This document shows positions 41,540 through 50,225 of a stretch of DNA of 64,000 nt, piece by piece. Location of the stretch: the NCBI RefSeq assembly GCF_041438865.1, contig NZ_CP109450.1:6574001-6638000 (forward strand). The letters run 5' to 3'. The notes under the pieces are model-generated. The model was not told where the DNA came from. It made no database searches and saw only the letters and a program-made list of their open reading frames with translations. A program made the position numbers and the translations under genes. Numbering within the stretch: position 1 is the first letter of the stretch; each line of letters opens with the position of its first letter. The DNA comes from Streptomyces sp. NBC_01471. GTDB lineage: Bacteria; Actinomycetota; Actinomycetes; Streptomycetales; Streptomycetaceae.

Positions 41540-42537
41540 ACCGGGACCTCCTCGGTGTCGGTGGTGAACGGGCCTGTGCTCGTGGTGGTCGGGCTCGTGG
41601 TGGTCGGGCCTGCGGTGGACGGGCCGGTGGCGAGCGGGCCGGGGTCGGGGGTGCCCGCCATCCGGTCGCGGATCTCCGCCGACGGCGGTCCTGCCGTCCC
41701 CCAGAGGTCGGACAGCTCGGGGGTCCGCCGCCAGACCCGGGCGATCCACGCGTCCTCCACGATCTGCGCGACCTCCGACGTGTACTCGCAGACGAGCCCG
41801 GCCGGGTCGGTGAAGTACGAGAAGGTGTTGTCGCCGGGACCGTGCCGGCCGGGGCCCCACTGCGGGACGATGCCGTGGTGGCGCAGGCGGCCCAGTCCCC
41901 GCATGAAGTGGTCGACCGAACTCATCTCGTACGCCACGTGGTTCAGCGAGGCCCACTCGGCCTGGTTGAAGGCGATGCAGTGGTGGTCGGCGTTGCACCG
42001 CAGGAACGCCATCCGGTGCTCGGACCAGTCGGAGACCCGCAGGCCGAGCACGTCGCGGTAGAAGGCGACGGACGCGTCGATGTCGGTGGTGTTGAGCACG
42101 GTGTGGGTGACACCGACCGGCACCGAGCCGTCCCGGCCGCGCGGTGCGACCGCCTCGACCTCGGCGCTGATCTCGATCAGCCGGTGCTCGGGGTCGGTGA
42201 AGCGCAGGCCGTAGCCGCCGCCCACCTGGTCGAGCGGGCCGGGGCCCGCGACCGGGGTGATGCCCCGGGCGAGCAGCCGCCGGGCGGCCTCGTCCACGTC
42301 GGCCGGTGTCGCGACGGCGAAGGCGATCCGGCCGAGGCCGGTGCGGTCGGCGCGGGTGAGGTGCAGGACGTGGTGCTCGGTACCGGTGCCGCGCAGCCAG
42401 CGCGCACCGGGGCCGGACTCGACGCTCTCCAGGCCCCAGACCTCCTGGTAGAAGTCGGCGGTCTCGGTGAAGGCGGGCGTGAGCAGCTCGACGCTGCGCA
42501 GCGACCGCAGCCGGGCGATGGGGGGTTGTTGGGGCAT
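41536..42537 (-). CDS. Extradiol ring-cleavage dioxygenase (VOC superfamily)
   Basis: A protein of 333 aa with two glyoxalase/VOC modules, as in catechol 2,3-dioxygenases. The iron ligands in the second module are His145 (VGVTHTVLNT), His200 (SLNHVAYEM) and Glu251 (GLVCEYTSEV), and Tyr241 sits in FSYFTDPAG. The module pair and ligands mark it as a type I extradiol dioxygenase that opens a catechol ring next to its hydroxyls. A Thr/Pro-rich low-complexity tail (TTTSPTTTSTG) of about 25 residues is unusual. The next gene overlaps its stop by four bases. Confidence 0.92.
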   Translation of the reverse strand: MPQQPPIARLRSLRSVELLTPAFTETADFYQEVWGLESVESGPGARWLRGTGTEHHVLHLTRADRTGLGRIAFAVATPADVDEAARRLLARGITPVAGPGPLDQVGGGYGLRFTDPEHRLIEISAEVEAVAPRGRDGSVPVGVTHTVLNTTDIDASVAFYRDVLGLRVSDWSEHRMAFLRCNADHHCIAFNQAEWASLNHVAYEMSSVDHFMRGLGRLRHHGIVPQWGPGRHGPGDNTFSYFTDPAGLVCEYTSEVAQIVEDAWIARVWRRTPELSDLWGTAGPPSAEIRDRMAGTPDPGPLATGPSTAGPTTTSPTTTSTGPFTTDTEEVPV

Positions 42538-42576
42538 GACTGTGTCTCCAGACGGGCTGTGGCGACCGGACAGGGC

Positions 42577-44079
42577 CTACGGGGCGGCCCAGGGGAGGGG
42601 GGCGTCCGACGTGCCCCAGTACAGGGACTTCTGGTGCTGGTAGGCGCGGATGCCGTCGCGGCTCTTCTCCCGCCCGAGCCCGCTGTCCTTGAGGCCGCCG
42701 AAGGGGGTGGCGATGCTGAACTGCTTGTAGGTGTTGATCCAGACGGTGCCCGCCTCGACCCGGCGGGCGATCCGCCAGGCGGCCCGGTGGTCACGGGTCC
42801 AGATGCCGCAGGCCAGCCCGTACACCGAGGCGTTGGCCTGTCGGACGAGGTCGTCCTCGTCGTCGAAGGGCAGCGCGGCGAGCACCGGCCCGAAGATCTC
42901 CTCCTGGCAGGTGCGCGAGGAGTTGTCCAGACCGTCCAGGACGGTCGGCAGGTAGTAGGCGCCGTCCCGGTACGCGTCGCCCGGCGGCACCGAGCCGCCG
43001 CAGAGCACCCGGGCCCCCTCGGCGCGCGCCAGGTCGACGCGGGCCGCCACAGAGTCCCGGTGCCGGTGGTGCACCAGCGGGCCGACCTGGGTGTCCGGCG
43101 CGGTTCCGGGTCCGACCCGCAGCTTCCTGGTCCGCTCGACGAGTTCCCCGACGAAGGTGTCGTGGATCTCCCGCGCCACGAAGAGCCGTGAACCGGCGAC
43201 GCAGGACTGGCCGCTGGAGGAGAAGACCCCGAACATGACTCCGGCCAGGGCCTGCTCGATGTCGGCGTCGGCGAGCACGATCGTCGGTGACTTGCCGCCG
43301 AGCTCCAGCGAGACGGGCATGATCCTCTCGGCCGCGGCGTGCGCGATCGTCCGTCCGGTGTCCGTACCGCCGGTGAAACTGACCTTTCCGGTACGGGGAT
43401 GGCGCACGATGGCGTCGCCCACGACGCTGCCGCGCCCGGGAAGCACCGACAGCAGCCCGGCGGGCAGGGAGAGTTCGCCGAGGGCGCGGGTGATCAGGCG
43501 GCCCAGCGCGAGCGAGACCAGCGGGGTCCACTCGGCGGGCTTCAGCAGGACCGCGTTCCCGCCGGCCAGGGCGGGCGCGAGCTTCTGCGCGTCACTGGCC
43601 ACCGGTGAGTTCCAGGGGTTGATCGCACCGACGACACCGATCGGTTCCCAGGTGCTCATCGTGAGGTAGTCGCCGCGCGAGGGGGTGATCGCCTCCTCGG
43701 CGGTCTCCAGCGCGGCGGCCGTGTACCGGAAGGTCCCCGCCGCACTGGCCACCAGCGCGCGGGTCTCGGTCAGCGCCTTGCCCGTGTCGGCGGTCTGGAG
43801 CGCGGCGAGGTGTTCGGCTGCGCCCTCGGTCAGCTCGGCGATCCGGTGCAGCAGCCGGGCGCGCTGATGGGGCAGGAGCGCGCGCCAGGCCGGGTCGGCG
43901 GCGGCGCGGGCCGCGCCTTCGGCGGCCTCGTCGACCTCCGCCACGGTCACGGCGTGCACGGTGGCGAGCACCTGGCCGGTGGCCGGGTCGACGGTCTCGG
44001 CCGGGGCGCCGGCGCCGCGGCGCCACACGCCGGCCACGAGCGCTTCGTCGGGTACTTCGGCAGCAGGGGACCGGGGCAT
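42577..44079 (-). CDS. Aldehyde dehydrogenase, first gene of the catabolic operon
   Basis: A protein of 500 aa of the NAD(P)-dependent ALDH superfamily. Visible are VGAINPWNSPVASDAQKLAP, LKPAEWTPLVS, the cofactor loop SFTGGTDTGRTI, the general base in LELGGKSPTIVLADAD and the catalytic cysteine in SSGQSCVAGSR, with EEIFGPV near the end. The closest functional match in such operons is 2-hydroxymuconic semialdehyde dehydrogenase, which takes the aldehydic ring-cleavage product; betaine-aldehyde-type specificity cannot be excluded. It is divergent from the MFS gene, and the 277-base gap should hold the operon promoter. Confidence 0.92.
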   Translation of the reverse strand: MPRSPAAEVPDEALVAGVWRRGAGAPAETVDPATGQVLATVHAVTVAEVDEAAEGAARAAADPAWRALLPHQRARLLHRIAELTEGAAEHLAALQTADTGKALTETRALVASAAGTFRYTAAALETAEEAITPSRGDYLTMSTWEPIGVVGAINPWNSPVASDAQKLAPALAGGNAVLLKPAEWTPLVSLALGRLITRALGELSLPAGLLSVLPGRGSVVGDAIVRHPRTGKVSFTGGTDTGRTIAHAAAERIMPVSLELGGKSPTIVLADADIEQALAGVMFGVFSSSGQSCVAGSRLFVAREIHDTFVGELVERTRKLRVGPGTAPDTQVGPLVHHRHRDSVAARVDLARAEGARVLCGGSVPPGDAYRDGAYYLPTVLDGLDNSSRTCQEEIFGPVLAALPFDDEDDLVRQANASVYGLACGIWTRDHRAAWRIARRVEAGTVWINTYKQFSIATPFGGLKDSGLGREKSRDGIRAYQHQKSLYWGTSDAPLPWAAP

Positions 44080-44125
44080 GCGGGAGCCTCCTGGCTGAAC
44101 GGGGTTGGGTGGGGGCTTACTTGGG

Positions 44126-44155
44126 TCAGGGCTAGGAATCTAAGGGCTTAAATAT
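44126..44155. promoter_or_regulatory. Operator-like words upstream of the ALDH operon
   Basis: Two adjacent words lie about 50-75 bases upstream of the ALDH start: tcagggctagg (44126-44136), matching the MarR promoter in 10 of 11 positions, and ctaagggcttaaatat (44140-44155), which contains the palindrome taag-gg-ctta. They are candidate MarR sites overlapping the operon promoter. Confidence 0.55.
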
Positions 44156-44230
44156 CTCAGCGCAACCCCCCAATTCTCTGGTGATTTACCTGTGCAGACC
44201 CTTGACGGCTTCCGGTATGCGGGCGGTACA

Positions 44231-44244
44231 ACTTAAGCGCTAAG
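44231..44244. promoter_or_regulatory. Operator-like palindrome nearer the MFS gene
   Basis: acttaagcgctaag contains an imperfect palindrome; on the other strand cttagcgcttaagt matches ctaagggcttaa at 44140 in 10 of its first 12 positions. It is a candidate third MarR site, on the MFS side of the divergent promoter region. Confidence 0.5.
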
Positions 44245-44356
44245 AAACTTTGGCCTAACGCGCTTCGTAGCCCGGGTTGCGGACAACCCCCGTGGGACAC
44301 CGCGTTCTTCTCGCCTCGCCCTCGCCCCTCAGCCGTGGAGTCGGAGGACCCCGCAT

Positions 44357-45757
44357 ATGACGATCGACGCTTCAGCGGACCGAGCCGTCCGGGCGGCCGT
44401 CGCCGCCCGTTTCGAACGGCTCCCGATGAGCCGCTGGCATGTCACCGTCCGGCTCATCGTGGGCGCCGTCACCTTCTTCGAGGCGTTCGACCAGCTCCTC
44501 ATCGCGTACGCGATGCCGCAGCTGCGCCACGAGTGGCAGCTGACCGACTCCGCGTCCACCTGGCTGCTCACCGTCGGATCGGTCGGGATGCTGATCGGTG
44601 CGGTGCTGTCCGGGCGGCTCGCCGACCGGATCGGCCGGGTCAAGGTCATCGCCCTGTGCGTGGCCGTCTCCAGCGTCGCCAATCTCGCCCTGGCCGCGAC
44701 CACGTCGTCGGGCTCCTTCATGGCGGTGCGCTTCGTCCAGGGCCTGGCCATCGGAGGCGAGGTCCCGGTGGCCGCCACCTTCATCGCCGAGATCACCCGC
44801 AGCCACCGGCGGGGGCGGTTCGTCCTGCTCTACGAGCTGGTCTTCCCGGCCGGACTCACCGTGGGCGCGCTGGTCGCCGCCTGGGTGGTGCCGCTGCTCG
44901 GCTGGCGCTGGATGTATGTGCTGGCCGCCGTACCGGGGGTGCTGTGCGTCCTGGTGCAGCGTGCCGTACCGGAGTCCCCGCGCTGGCTCGCCGAACACGG
45001 CAGGGCCGAGGAGGCGGCCGAGGTCATGACCAGGATCGAGGCCGAAGTCCAGCGCGCCACCGGGAAACCGCTGCCACCGGTCAGCGAACCGCCGCCGGAC
45101 GGCGCGGGCACGGCGCCCGAACCGGTTCCGGAGGCGGGGGCGAGCGGTCTGCGCGGGCTGTTCACCGGCCGCTACCGCCGCCGCACCCTGGTGATCGGAG
45201 CCCTCTGGTTCACCGGCTACTTCGTCAACTACGGCATCACGTCGTGGCTGCCGACGATCTACCAGAACCGCTACGGCCTCTCGCTCTCCGCCGCGCTCCT
45301 CTACTCGACGATCACCGCCTGCGCGGGACTCGCGGGCTGTCTGGCGGCCGCGCTCACCGTGGACAGGGCCGGACGCAGGCGCGTCATCACCGTCTGCCTA
45401 TCCGGAGCCGCCGTGGTGCTCTTCGTCCTCGCGTACCTCGGTGCCCGGACACCGCTCCAGGTGATGGTGTGGACCTCGCTCGCCGCGGTCTTCTTCTTCG
45501 GCTCCAACATCTGCCTCTACCTCTACACACCCGAACTGTTCCCGACCCGGATGCGGGCCCTGGGCAGCAGCGTGGGCGGCGCGATGAACCGGCTCGGGGT
45601 GATCCTCGGCCCGATCGCCGTCGGCACGGTGTACGCCGGGGGACAGGTCTCCCCGGTCTTCGTGGTGCTGGGCGCGGTGGCCCTGGCGGGCGCGGCCGTC
45701 GCGGTGCTCGGCGCGGAGGAGACGGCGGGGCGGCGCCTGGAGGAGGTCTCGCCCTGA
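44357..45757 (+). CDS. MFS transporter, probable aromatic acid or sugar acid symporter
   Basis: A protein of 466 aa with twelve membrane segments and a long central loop rich in Pro/Glu/Ala (residues 240-270). Motifs of the sugar/aromatic acid porter group are FFEAFDQLLIAYAMPQL, GRLADRIGRVK (loop 2-3), the sugar-porter-like PESPRWLAEHGRAEEA, TVDRAGRRRV and LYTPELFPTRMRALG. Divergent placement from the aromatic operon, with operator words in between, suggests it imports the pathway substrate. Confidence 0.9.
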   Translation: MTIDASADRAVRAAVAARFERLPMSRWHVTVRLIVGAVTFFEAFDQLLIAYAMPQLRHEWQLTDSASTWLLTVGSVGMLIGAVLSGRLADRIGRVKVIALCVAVSSVANLALAATTSSGSFMAVRFVQGLAIGGEVPVAATFIAEITRSHRRGRFVLLYELVFPAGLTVGALVAAWVVPLLGWRWMYVLAAVPGVLCVLVQRAVPESPRWLAEHGRAEEAAEVMTRIEAEVQRATGKPLPPVSEPPPDGAGTAPEPVPEAGASGLRGLFTGRYRRRTLVIGALWFTGYFVNYGITSWLPTIYQNRYGLSLSAALLYSTITACAGLAGCLAAALTVDRAGRRRVITVCLSGAAVVLFVLAYLGARTPLQVMVWTSLAAVFFFGSNICLYLYTPELFPTRMRALGSSVGGAMNRLGVILGPIAVGTVYAGGQVSPVFVVLGAVALAGAAVAVLGAEETAGRRLEEVSP

Positions 45758-45812
45758 ACCGCCGCCGCCCTGAACCGATCCGGCCGCCCTGAAGGGCCCT
45801 CCACCGCCCGCC

Positions 45813-45839
45813 GCCCGGACCGGTGGGTTCCGGTCGGGC
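45813..45839. terminator. Hairpin between convergent MFS and LLM genes
   Basis: gcccggaccgg (45813-45823) pairs with ccggtcgggc (45830-45839) with one bulge, around a 6-base loop, just before the stop of the convergent gene. Confidence 0.5.
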
Positions 45840-45840
45840 C

Positions 45841-46899
45841 TCACTCCCAGAGGGTCGACGGCGCCTCCTTCCGCACCACCGGGGCGATCTCCTCCGCGAA
45901 CCGCTGAAGTGTCTCCAGCTGCTCCCCGCGCGCGAGCCCGAATCCGTCGACGCTGATGGACTGGAGGTCGTGCCGGTAGACCGCGTGGTAGCCGAGGATC
46001 TTGTCGATGATCTGCTGCGGGGACCCGATGAGCTGCGGGCCGCTCCCCATCGCGTCCTCGATGGTGCGGAAGGGGGTGTTGTATCCGGCTCTGCCCGCCA
46101 GATGGGGCTTGAAGGTCTGTGCCACCTTCGCCTCGTACAGCTCCTTGAAGCGTTCCACCGCCTGCTGCGAACTGTCGGCGATCAGCAGCCCGCCCGACCC
46201 GGCGGCGACATGGGCCCGCGCCGGGTCGTGCCCGTACTCCTCGAACTTCTCGCGGTAGTGGGCGATCAGCGCCGCATACGCCTCGCGCGGCTGGATGGCG
46301 TTGGCGGTGAAGAGCGGGTCACCGTGGCGCGCCGCCAGTTCGGGGGAGTTGAGGCTGGTGGCGGAGCCGTGCCAGATGCGCGGGACCCCGTCGTACGGAC
46401 GCGGGAGGGTCGTCGCCCCGTGCAGGGCGGGCCTGAACTCACCTTCCCAGTCGATCTCCTCCTCGCTCCAGAGCCGGCGCAGCAGCTCGTACTTCTCCTT
46501 CTGGAGGTCCCACTGCCGCTCCTCGTCGAGCCCGAAGAGGTCGAAGTGCCCGGCCTCCGCCCCCTTGCCGACGACCAGCTCGACACGGCCCCGCGACAGC
46601 TGGTCCAGAGTCGCGTAGTCCTCGGCGACCCGGACCGGATCGAGGATCGCCACGACCGTGACCCCGGTCAGCAGTCGGATCCTGGAGGTCCGGGCGGCGA
46701 GGGCGCCCAGCACCACCGTCGGGCTCGACGAGAGAAAGGGCCCCGCGTGCCGCTCGCCGACCGCGTACCCGTCGAAGCCGAGCTGCTCGGCCGCCACGCC
46801 GACATCGACGACCTCGGCCAACCGGTCTGCGGCGGAGGGCAGTTCACCGGTCAGCGGGTGGGGGGCGTGGCTGATGAGGGAGAGCACTTGAAACTTCAT
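45841..46899 (-). CDS. LLM-class flavin-dependent oxidoreductase
   Basis: A protein of 352 aa, bacterial-luciferase-like. It starts MKFQVLSLISHAPHPLTG and has GFDGYAVGERHAGPFLSSSP, LDQLSRGRVELVVGKGAEAG and RIWHGSATSLNSPELAARHG, typical of the FMN-dependent group with a long insertion loop. No clear ribosome site precedes the ATG at 46899. The substrate is unknown. It lies between the aromatic operon's MFS gene and the glycerol operon, on the edge of the accessory block, so its ties to either side are unclear. Confidence 0.87.
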   Translation of the reverse strand: MKFQVLSLISHAPHPLTGELPSAADRLAEVVDVGVAAEQLGFDGYAVGERHAGPFLSSSPTVVLGALAARTSRIRLLTGVTVVAILDPVRVAEDYATLDQLSRGRVELVVGKGAEAGHFDLFGLDEERQWDLQKEKYELLRRLWSEEEIDWEGEFRPALHGATTLPRPYDGVPRIWHGSATSLNSPELAARHGDPLFTANAIQPREAYAALIAHYREKFEEYGHDPARAHVAAGSGGLLIADSSQQAVERFKELYEAKVAQTFKPHLAGRAGYNTPFRTIEDAMGSGPQLIGSPQQIIDKILGYHAVYRHDLQSISVDGFGLARGEQLETLQRFAEEIAPVVRKEAPSTLWE

Positions 46900-46952
46900 G
46901 GTGCAACTCTGGTCGCCGCACATTGCGGCGCTGTGGCTGCCGTGTGGCACGA

Positions 46953-46984
46953 GTGAGGGGCGGCCCCGCAGGACCGCCCCTCAC
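46953..46984 (-). terminator. Hairpin after glpD
   Basis: gtgaggggcgg (46953-46963) pairs perfectly with ccgcccctcac (46974-46984), 55 bases beyond the glpD stop. It ends the glycerol operon. Confidence 0.75.
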
Positions 46985-47038
46985 TGCTGTGTTCAGCGTG
47001 CTGCCGTTGTCAGCGCGCTGGTTGTCGGCGCACGGCCG

Positions 47039-48646
47039 TCACTTCTTGCCGAGCACGTCCTCGACCTTCGCGCGGACCTCGTCCGTGGCCAGGCCCCGGA
47101 TGGTCAGCGTCGTACGGCGGCGCAGCACGTCGTCGGCCGTCTCGGCCCACTCGTGGTCGCGCGCGTAGACGACCTGCGCCCAGATCTCCGGGGCGTCCGG
47201 GTGGACCCGTTCGGCCAGCGCCGGGTCCTCGTTCGCCAGCCTCGCGATGTCGAAGGAGAGCGAGCCGTAGTGGGTGGCCAGATGGCGGGCGGTGTCCGCC
47301 GCCATGTGCGGCCCCGGCGTCCCGCCGTCCACCAGCAGCCGGTGCGCGACCGCCTGCGGGTTGGCGATGCCGGGCAGCGGCTGCTTCTTCGGCAGGTGCG
47401 AGATCGGCTCCATGTCGTCGCCGAGCGGGTGGCCGGGCAGCGCGGCCAGCTTGTTCATGACCGTACGGCCGATGTGCCGGAAGGTCGTCCACTTGCCGCC
47501 CGCCACCGACAGCATCCCGCCGCGCCCCTCGGTCACGACCGTCTCGCGCTTGGCCTTCGAGGTGTCACCGGGGCCGCCGGGCAGCACCCGGAGTCCGGCG
47601 AAGGAGTACGTGATCAGGTCACGCGACAGCTGCTGGTCCCGTACGGAGAAGGCGGCCTCGTCCAGGATCTGGGCTATGTCCTTCTCGTTGACCGCGACGT
47701 CGGCCGGGTCGCCCTCGTACTCCTCGTCGGTGGTACCGAGCAGCAGCTGGTCCTCCCAGGGGAGGGCGAAGGTGATCCGGTACTTGTCGATCGGCGTCGC
47801 CAGCGCGGCACGCCAGGGCGCGGTGCGCTTGAGCACCAGGTGCGCGCCCTTGGAGAGCCGGATCGAGGGCGCCGCGTTCGGGTCCTCCAGCTTGCGCAGG
47901 TGGTCGACCCAGGGGCCGGTGGCGTTCAGTACGAGCCGGGCGCTGACGCCGAACTCGCTGCCGTCGAGACGGTCCTTGAGCTCCGCGCCGGTCACCCGGC
48001 CCCGCGTGAAGCGCAGCCCGGTGACCTCCGCGTGGTTGAGCACGGTGGCGCCGGACTCGACGGCGGCGCGCACCGTCATCAGGGCCATCCGGGAGTCGTT
48101 CATCTGGTCGTCGCCGTAGACCGCGACGGCCTTGAGGTTGTCGGTCCGCAGCTCGGGCACGTCACGCTGCGCCTTCGCGGGGGAGATGACATGGCCGACA
48201 CCGTCGCCGAAGGCGGAGAGCGCCGAGTAGGCGAAGACGCCCGCGCCGAGCTTCGCCGCACCGTGCGGGCCGCCCTTGTACACGGGCAGGTAGAACGTCA
48301 GCGGGTTGGCCAGGTGCGGGGCCACGTCACGGGAGACGGCGCGGCGCTCGAAGTGGTTCTCCGCGACCAGCTTCACGGCCCCCGTCTGGAGGTAGCGGAG
48401 GCCACCGTGCAGAAGTTTGGAGGAAGCGGACGAGGTGGCGCCGGCGAAGTCGCCGGCGTCCACCAGGGCCACCCGCAGCCCGGACTGCGCGGCGTGCCAG
48501 GCGGTGGAGATGCCCAGGATTCCGCCGCCGATCACCAGGAGGTCGTACGTCGCCTTGGAAAGCTGCTCCCGAGTCTCGGCGCGGCTCGGAAGGGAGCCGG
48601 AGGCCGGGTGCGTCCCGAGGGCCGGGACGCTCTGCAGGGTGGTCAT
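47039..48646 (-). CDS. glpD: Glycerol-3-phosphate dehydrogenase (FAD-dependent)
   Basis: A protein of 535 aa. The FAD-binding start is LLVIGGGILGISTAWHAAQS, followed by the family signature SSASSKLLHGGLRYLQ and GTTDEEYEGDPADVAV; a C-terminal helical domain completes the GlpD fold. It oxidises glycerol 3-phosphate to dihydroxyacetone phosphate at the membrane and passes electrons to the quinone pool. It is the last gene of the glycerol operon, five bases after glpK. Confidence 0.95.
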   Translation of the reverse strand: MTTLQSVPALGTHPASGSLPSRAETREQLSKATYDLLVIGGGILGISTAWHAAQSGLRVALVDAGDFAGATSSASSKLLHGGLRYLQTGAVKLVAENHFERRAVSRDVAPHLANPLTFYLPVYKGGPHGAAKLGAGVFAYSALSAFGDGVGHVISPAKAQRDVPELRTDNLKAVAVYGDDQMNDSRMALMTVRAAVESGATVLNHAEVTGLRFTRGRVTGAELKDRLDGSEFGVSARLVLNATGPWVDHLRKLEDPNAAPSIRLSKGAHLVLKRTAPWRAALATPIDKYRITFALPWEDQLLLGTTDEEYEGDPADVAVNEKDIAQILDEAAFSVRDQQLSRDLITYSFAGLRVLPGGPGDTSKAKRETVVTEGRGGMLSVAGGKWTTFRHIGRTVMNKLAALPGHPLGDDMEPISHLPKKQPLPGIANPQAVAHRLLVDGGTPGPHMAADTARHLATHYGSLSFDIARLANEDPALAERVHPDAPEIWAQVVYARDHEWAETADDVLRRRTTLTIRGLATDEVRAKVEDVLGKK

Positions 48647-48651
48647 ATTGG

Positions 48652-50181
48652 TTACTCCTCGTCTTCGAGCCAGCCCATGGTCCGCTGCACGGCCTTGAGC
48701 CAGTTCTTGTACTCGCGGTCACGGACGGCCGCATCCATCCGGGGTGTCCACTCGGCGGCCCTGCGCCAGTTGGCGCGCAGGGTGTCGGTGTCCGGCCAGA
48801 AGCCGACGGCGAGACCGGCGGCGTAGGCAGCGCCGAGGCAGGTCGTCTCGGCCACCATCGGGCGCACCACCGGTGCGTCCAGGAAGTCGGAGAGGGTCTG
48901 CATCAGCAGGTTGTTGGAGGTCATACCGCCGTCGACCTTGAGCGAGGTCAGCTCGACGCCGGAGTCCTTGGTCATGGCGTCGCTGATCTCCCGCGTCTGC
49001 CAGGCGGTGGCCTCCAGTACGGCACGGGCGATGTGCGCCTTGGTGACGTAGCGGGTCAGACCGGCGATCACGCCGCGCGCGTCGGGGCGCCAGTACGGGG
49101 CGAACAGACCGGAGAAGGCCGGTACGAAGTACGCGCCGCCGTTGTCGTCGACCGAGGAGGCCAGCGTCTCGACCTCTGCGGCACTGTTGATCATGCCCAT
49201 CTGGTCGCGCAGCCACTGGACGAGCGAGCCCGTGACGGCGATCGACCCCTCCAGGGCGTACACCGGCTTCTGGTCGCCGATCTGGTAGCCGACCGTCGTC
49301 AGCAGGCCGTTGTACGAGTTGACGGGCGTGCCACCGGTGTTCATCAGCATGAAGGTGCCGGTGCCGTACGTCGACTTGGCCTCGCCCTCGGCGAAACAGG
49401 TCTGGCCGAACAGGGCCGCCTGCTGGTCGCCGAGCGCGGAAGCCACGGGGACACCGGCCAGCACGCCCCCGGCGGCCGTGCCGTACACCTCGGCGGACGA
49501 GCGGATCTCCGGCAGCACGGCCGCCGGGATCTCGATGGAGGCGAGGATCTTCGGGTCCCACTTCATCGTGTGCAGGTTCATCAGCAGCGTGCGGGAGGCG
49601 TTGGTGACGTCCGTGACGTGGACGCCGCCGTTCACCCCGCCCGTCAGGTTCCAGATGACCCAGGAGTCCATGGTGCCGAAGAGGATGTCGCCTGCCTCCG
49701 CGCGCTCGCGCAGCCCTTCGACGTTGTCGAGCAGCCAGCGGATCTTCGGCCCGGCGAAGTACGAGGCCAGCGGCAGGCCGGTCTCCCGGCGGAACCGGTC
49801 CTGGCCCACGTTGCGGCCCAGCTCGCGACAGACCGCGTCGGTGCGGGTGTCCTGCCACACGATGGCGTTGTGGACGGGCTCACCGGTGTTCTTGTCCCAC
49901 AGCAGCGTGGTCTCGCGCTGGTTGGTGATGCCGATGGCCTTGACGTCGTCCGCTGTGATGCCGGCCTTCTCGACCGCGCTCGCCACGACCTCCTGGACGT
50001 TGGTCCAGATCTCGGCGGCGTCGTGCTCGACCCAGCCCGGCTTCGGGAAGATCTGCTCGTGCTCCTTCTGGTCGACGGCGACGATCCGTCCGTCCCGGTC
50101 GAAGACGATGCAGCGGCTGGAGGTGGTGCCCTGGTCGATGGCCGCGATGAACGGCCCGGTGGTGTGAGCGTCAGTGGTCAC
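48652..50181 (-). CDS. glpK: Glycerol kinase
   Basis: A protein of 509 aa from the GTG at 50181, with GGAG six bases upstream. FGGY-family features are FIAAIDQGTTSSRCIVFDRD, the glycerol-binding region around KPGWVEHDAAEIWTNV, NQRETTLLWDKNTGEPVHNA and the second signature VDGGMTSNNLLMQTLSDFL. It traps imported glycerol as glycerol 3-phosphate. It lies between the facilitator and the dehydrogenase and belongs to the gyl-type operon. Confidence 0.96.
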   Translation of the reverse strand: MTTDAHTTGPFIAAIDQGTTSSRCIVFDRDGRIVAVDQKEHEQIFPKPGWVEHDAAEIWTNVQEVVASAVEKAGITADDVKAIGITNQRETTLLWDKNTGEPVHNAIVWQDTRTDAVCRELGRNVGQDRFRRETGLPLASYFAGPKIRWLLDNVEGLRERAEAGDILFGTMDSWVIWNLTGGVNGGVHVTDVTNASRTLLMNLHTMKWDPKILASIEIPAAVLPEIRSSAEVYGTAAGGVLAGVPVASALGDQQAALFGQTCFAEGEAKSTYGTGTFMLMNTGGTPVNSYNGLLTTVGYQIGDQKPVYALEGSIAVTGSLVQWLRDQMGMINSAAEVETLASSVDDNGGAYFVPAFSGLFAPYWRPDARGVIAGLTRYVTKAHIARAVLEATAWQTREISDAMTKDSGVELTSLKVDGGMTSNNLLMQTLSDFLDAPVVRPMVAETTCLGAAYAAGLAVGFWPDTDTLRANWRRAAEWTPRMDAAVRDREYKNWLKAVQRTMGWLEDEE

Positions 50182-50225
50182 GGTGTGCTCCGAAAGTCTG
50201 AGGGGTGGTCGTCGGTGCCGGGTGC

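Noticed and set aside
41560..41650. Frameshift or spurious extension at the end of the extradiol dioxygenase
   Set aside because: The Thr/Pro-rich tail is low in complexity, but the stop overlaps the next start by four bases, as expected for a natural operon junction.
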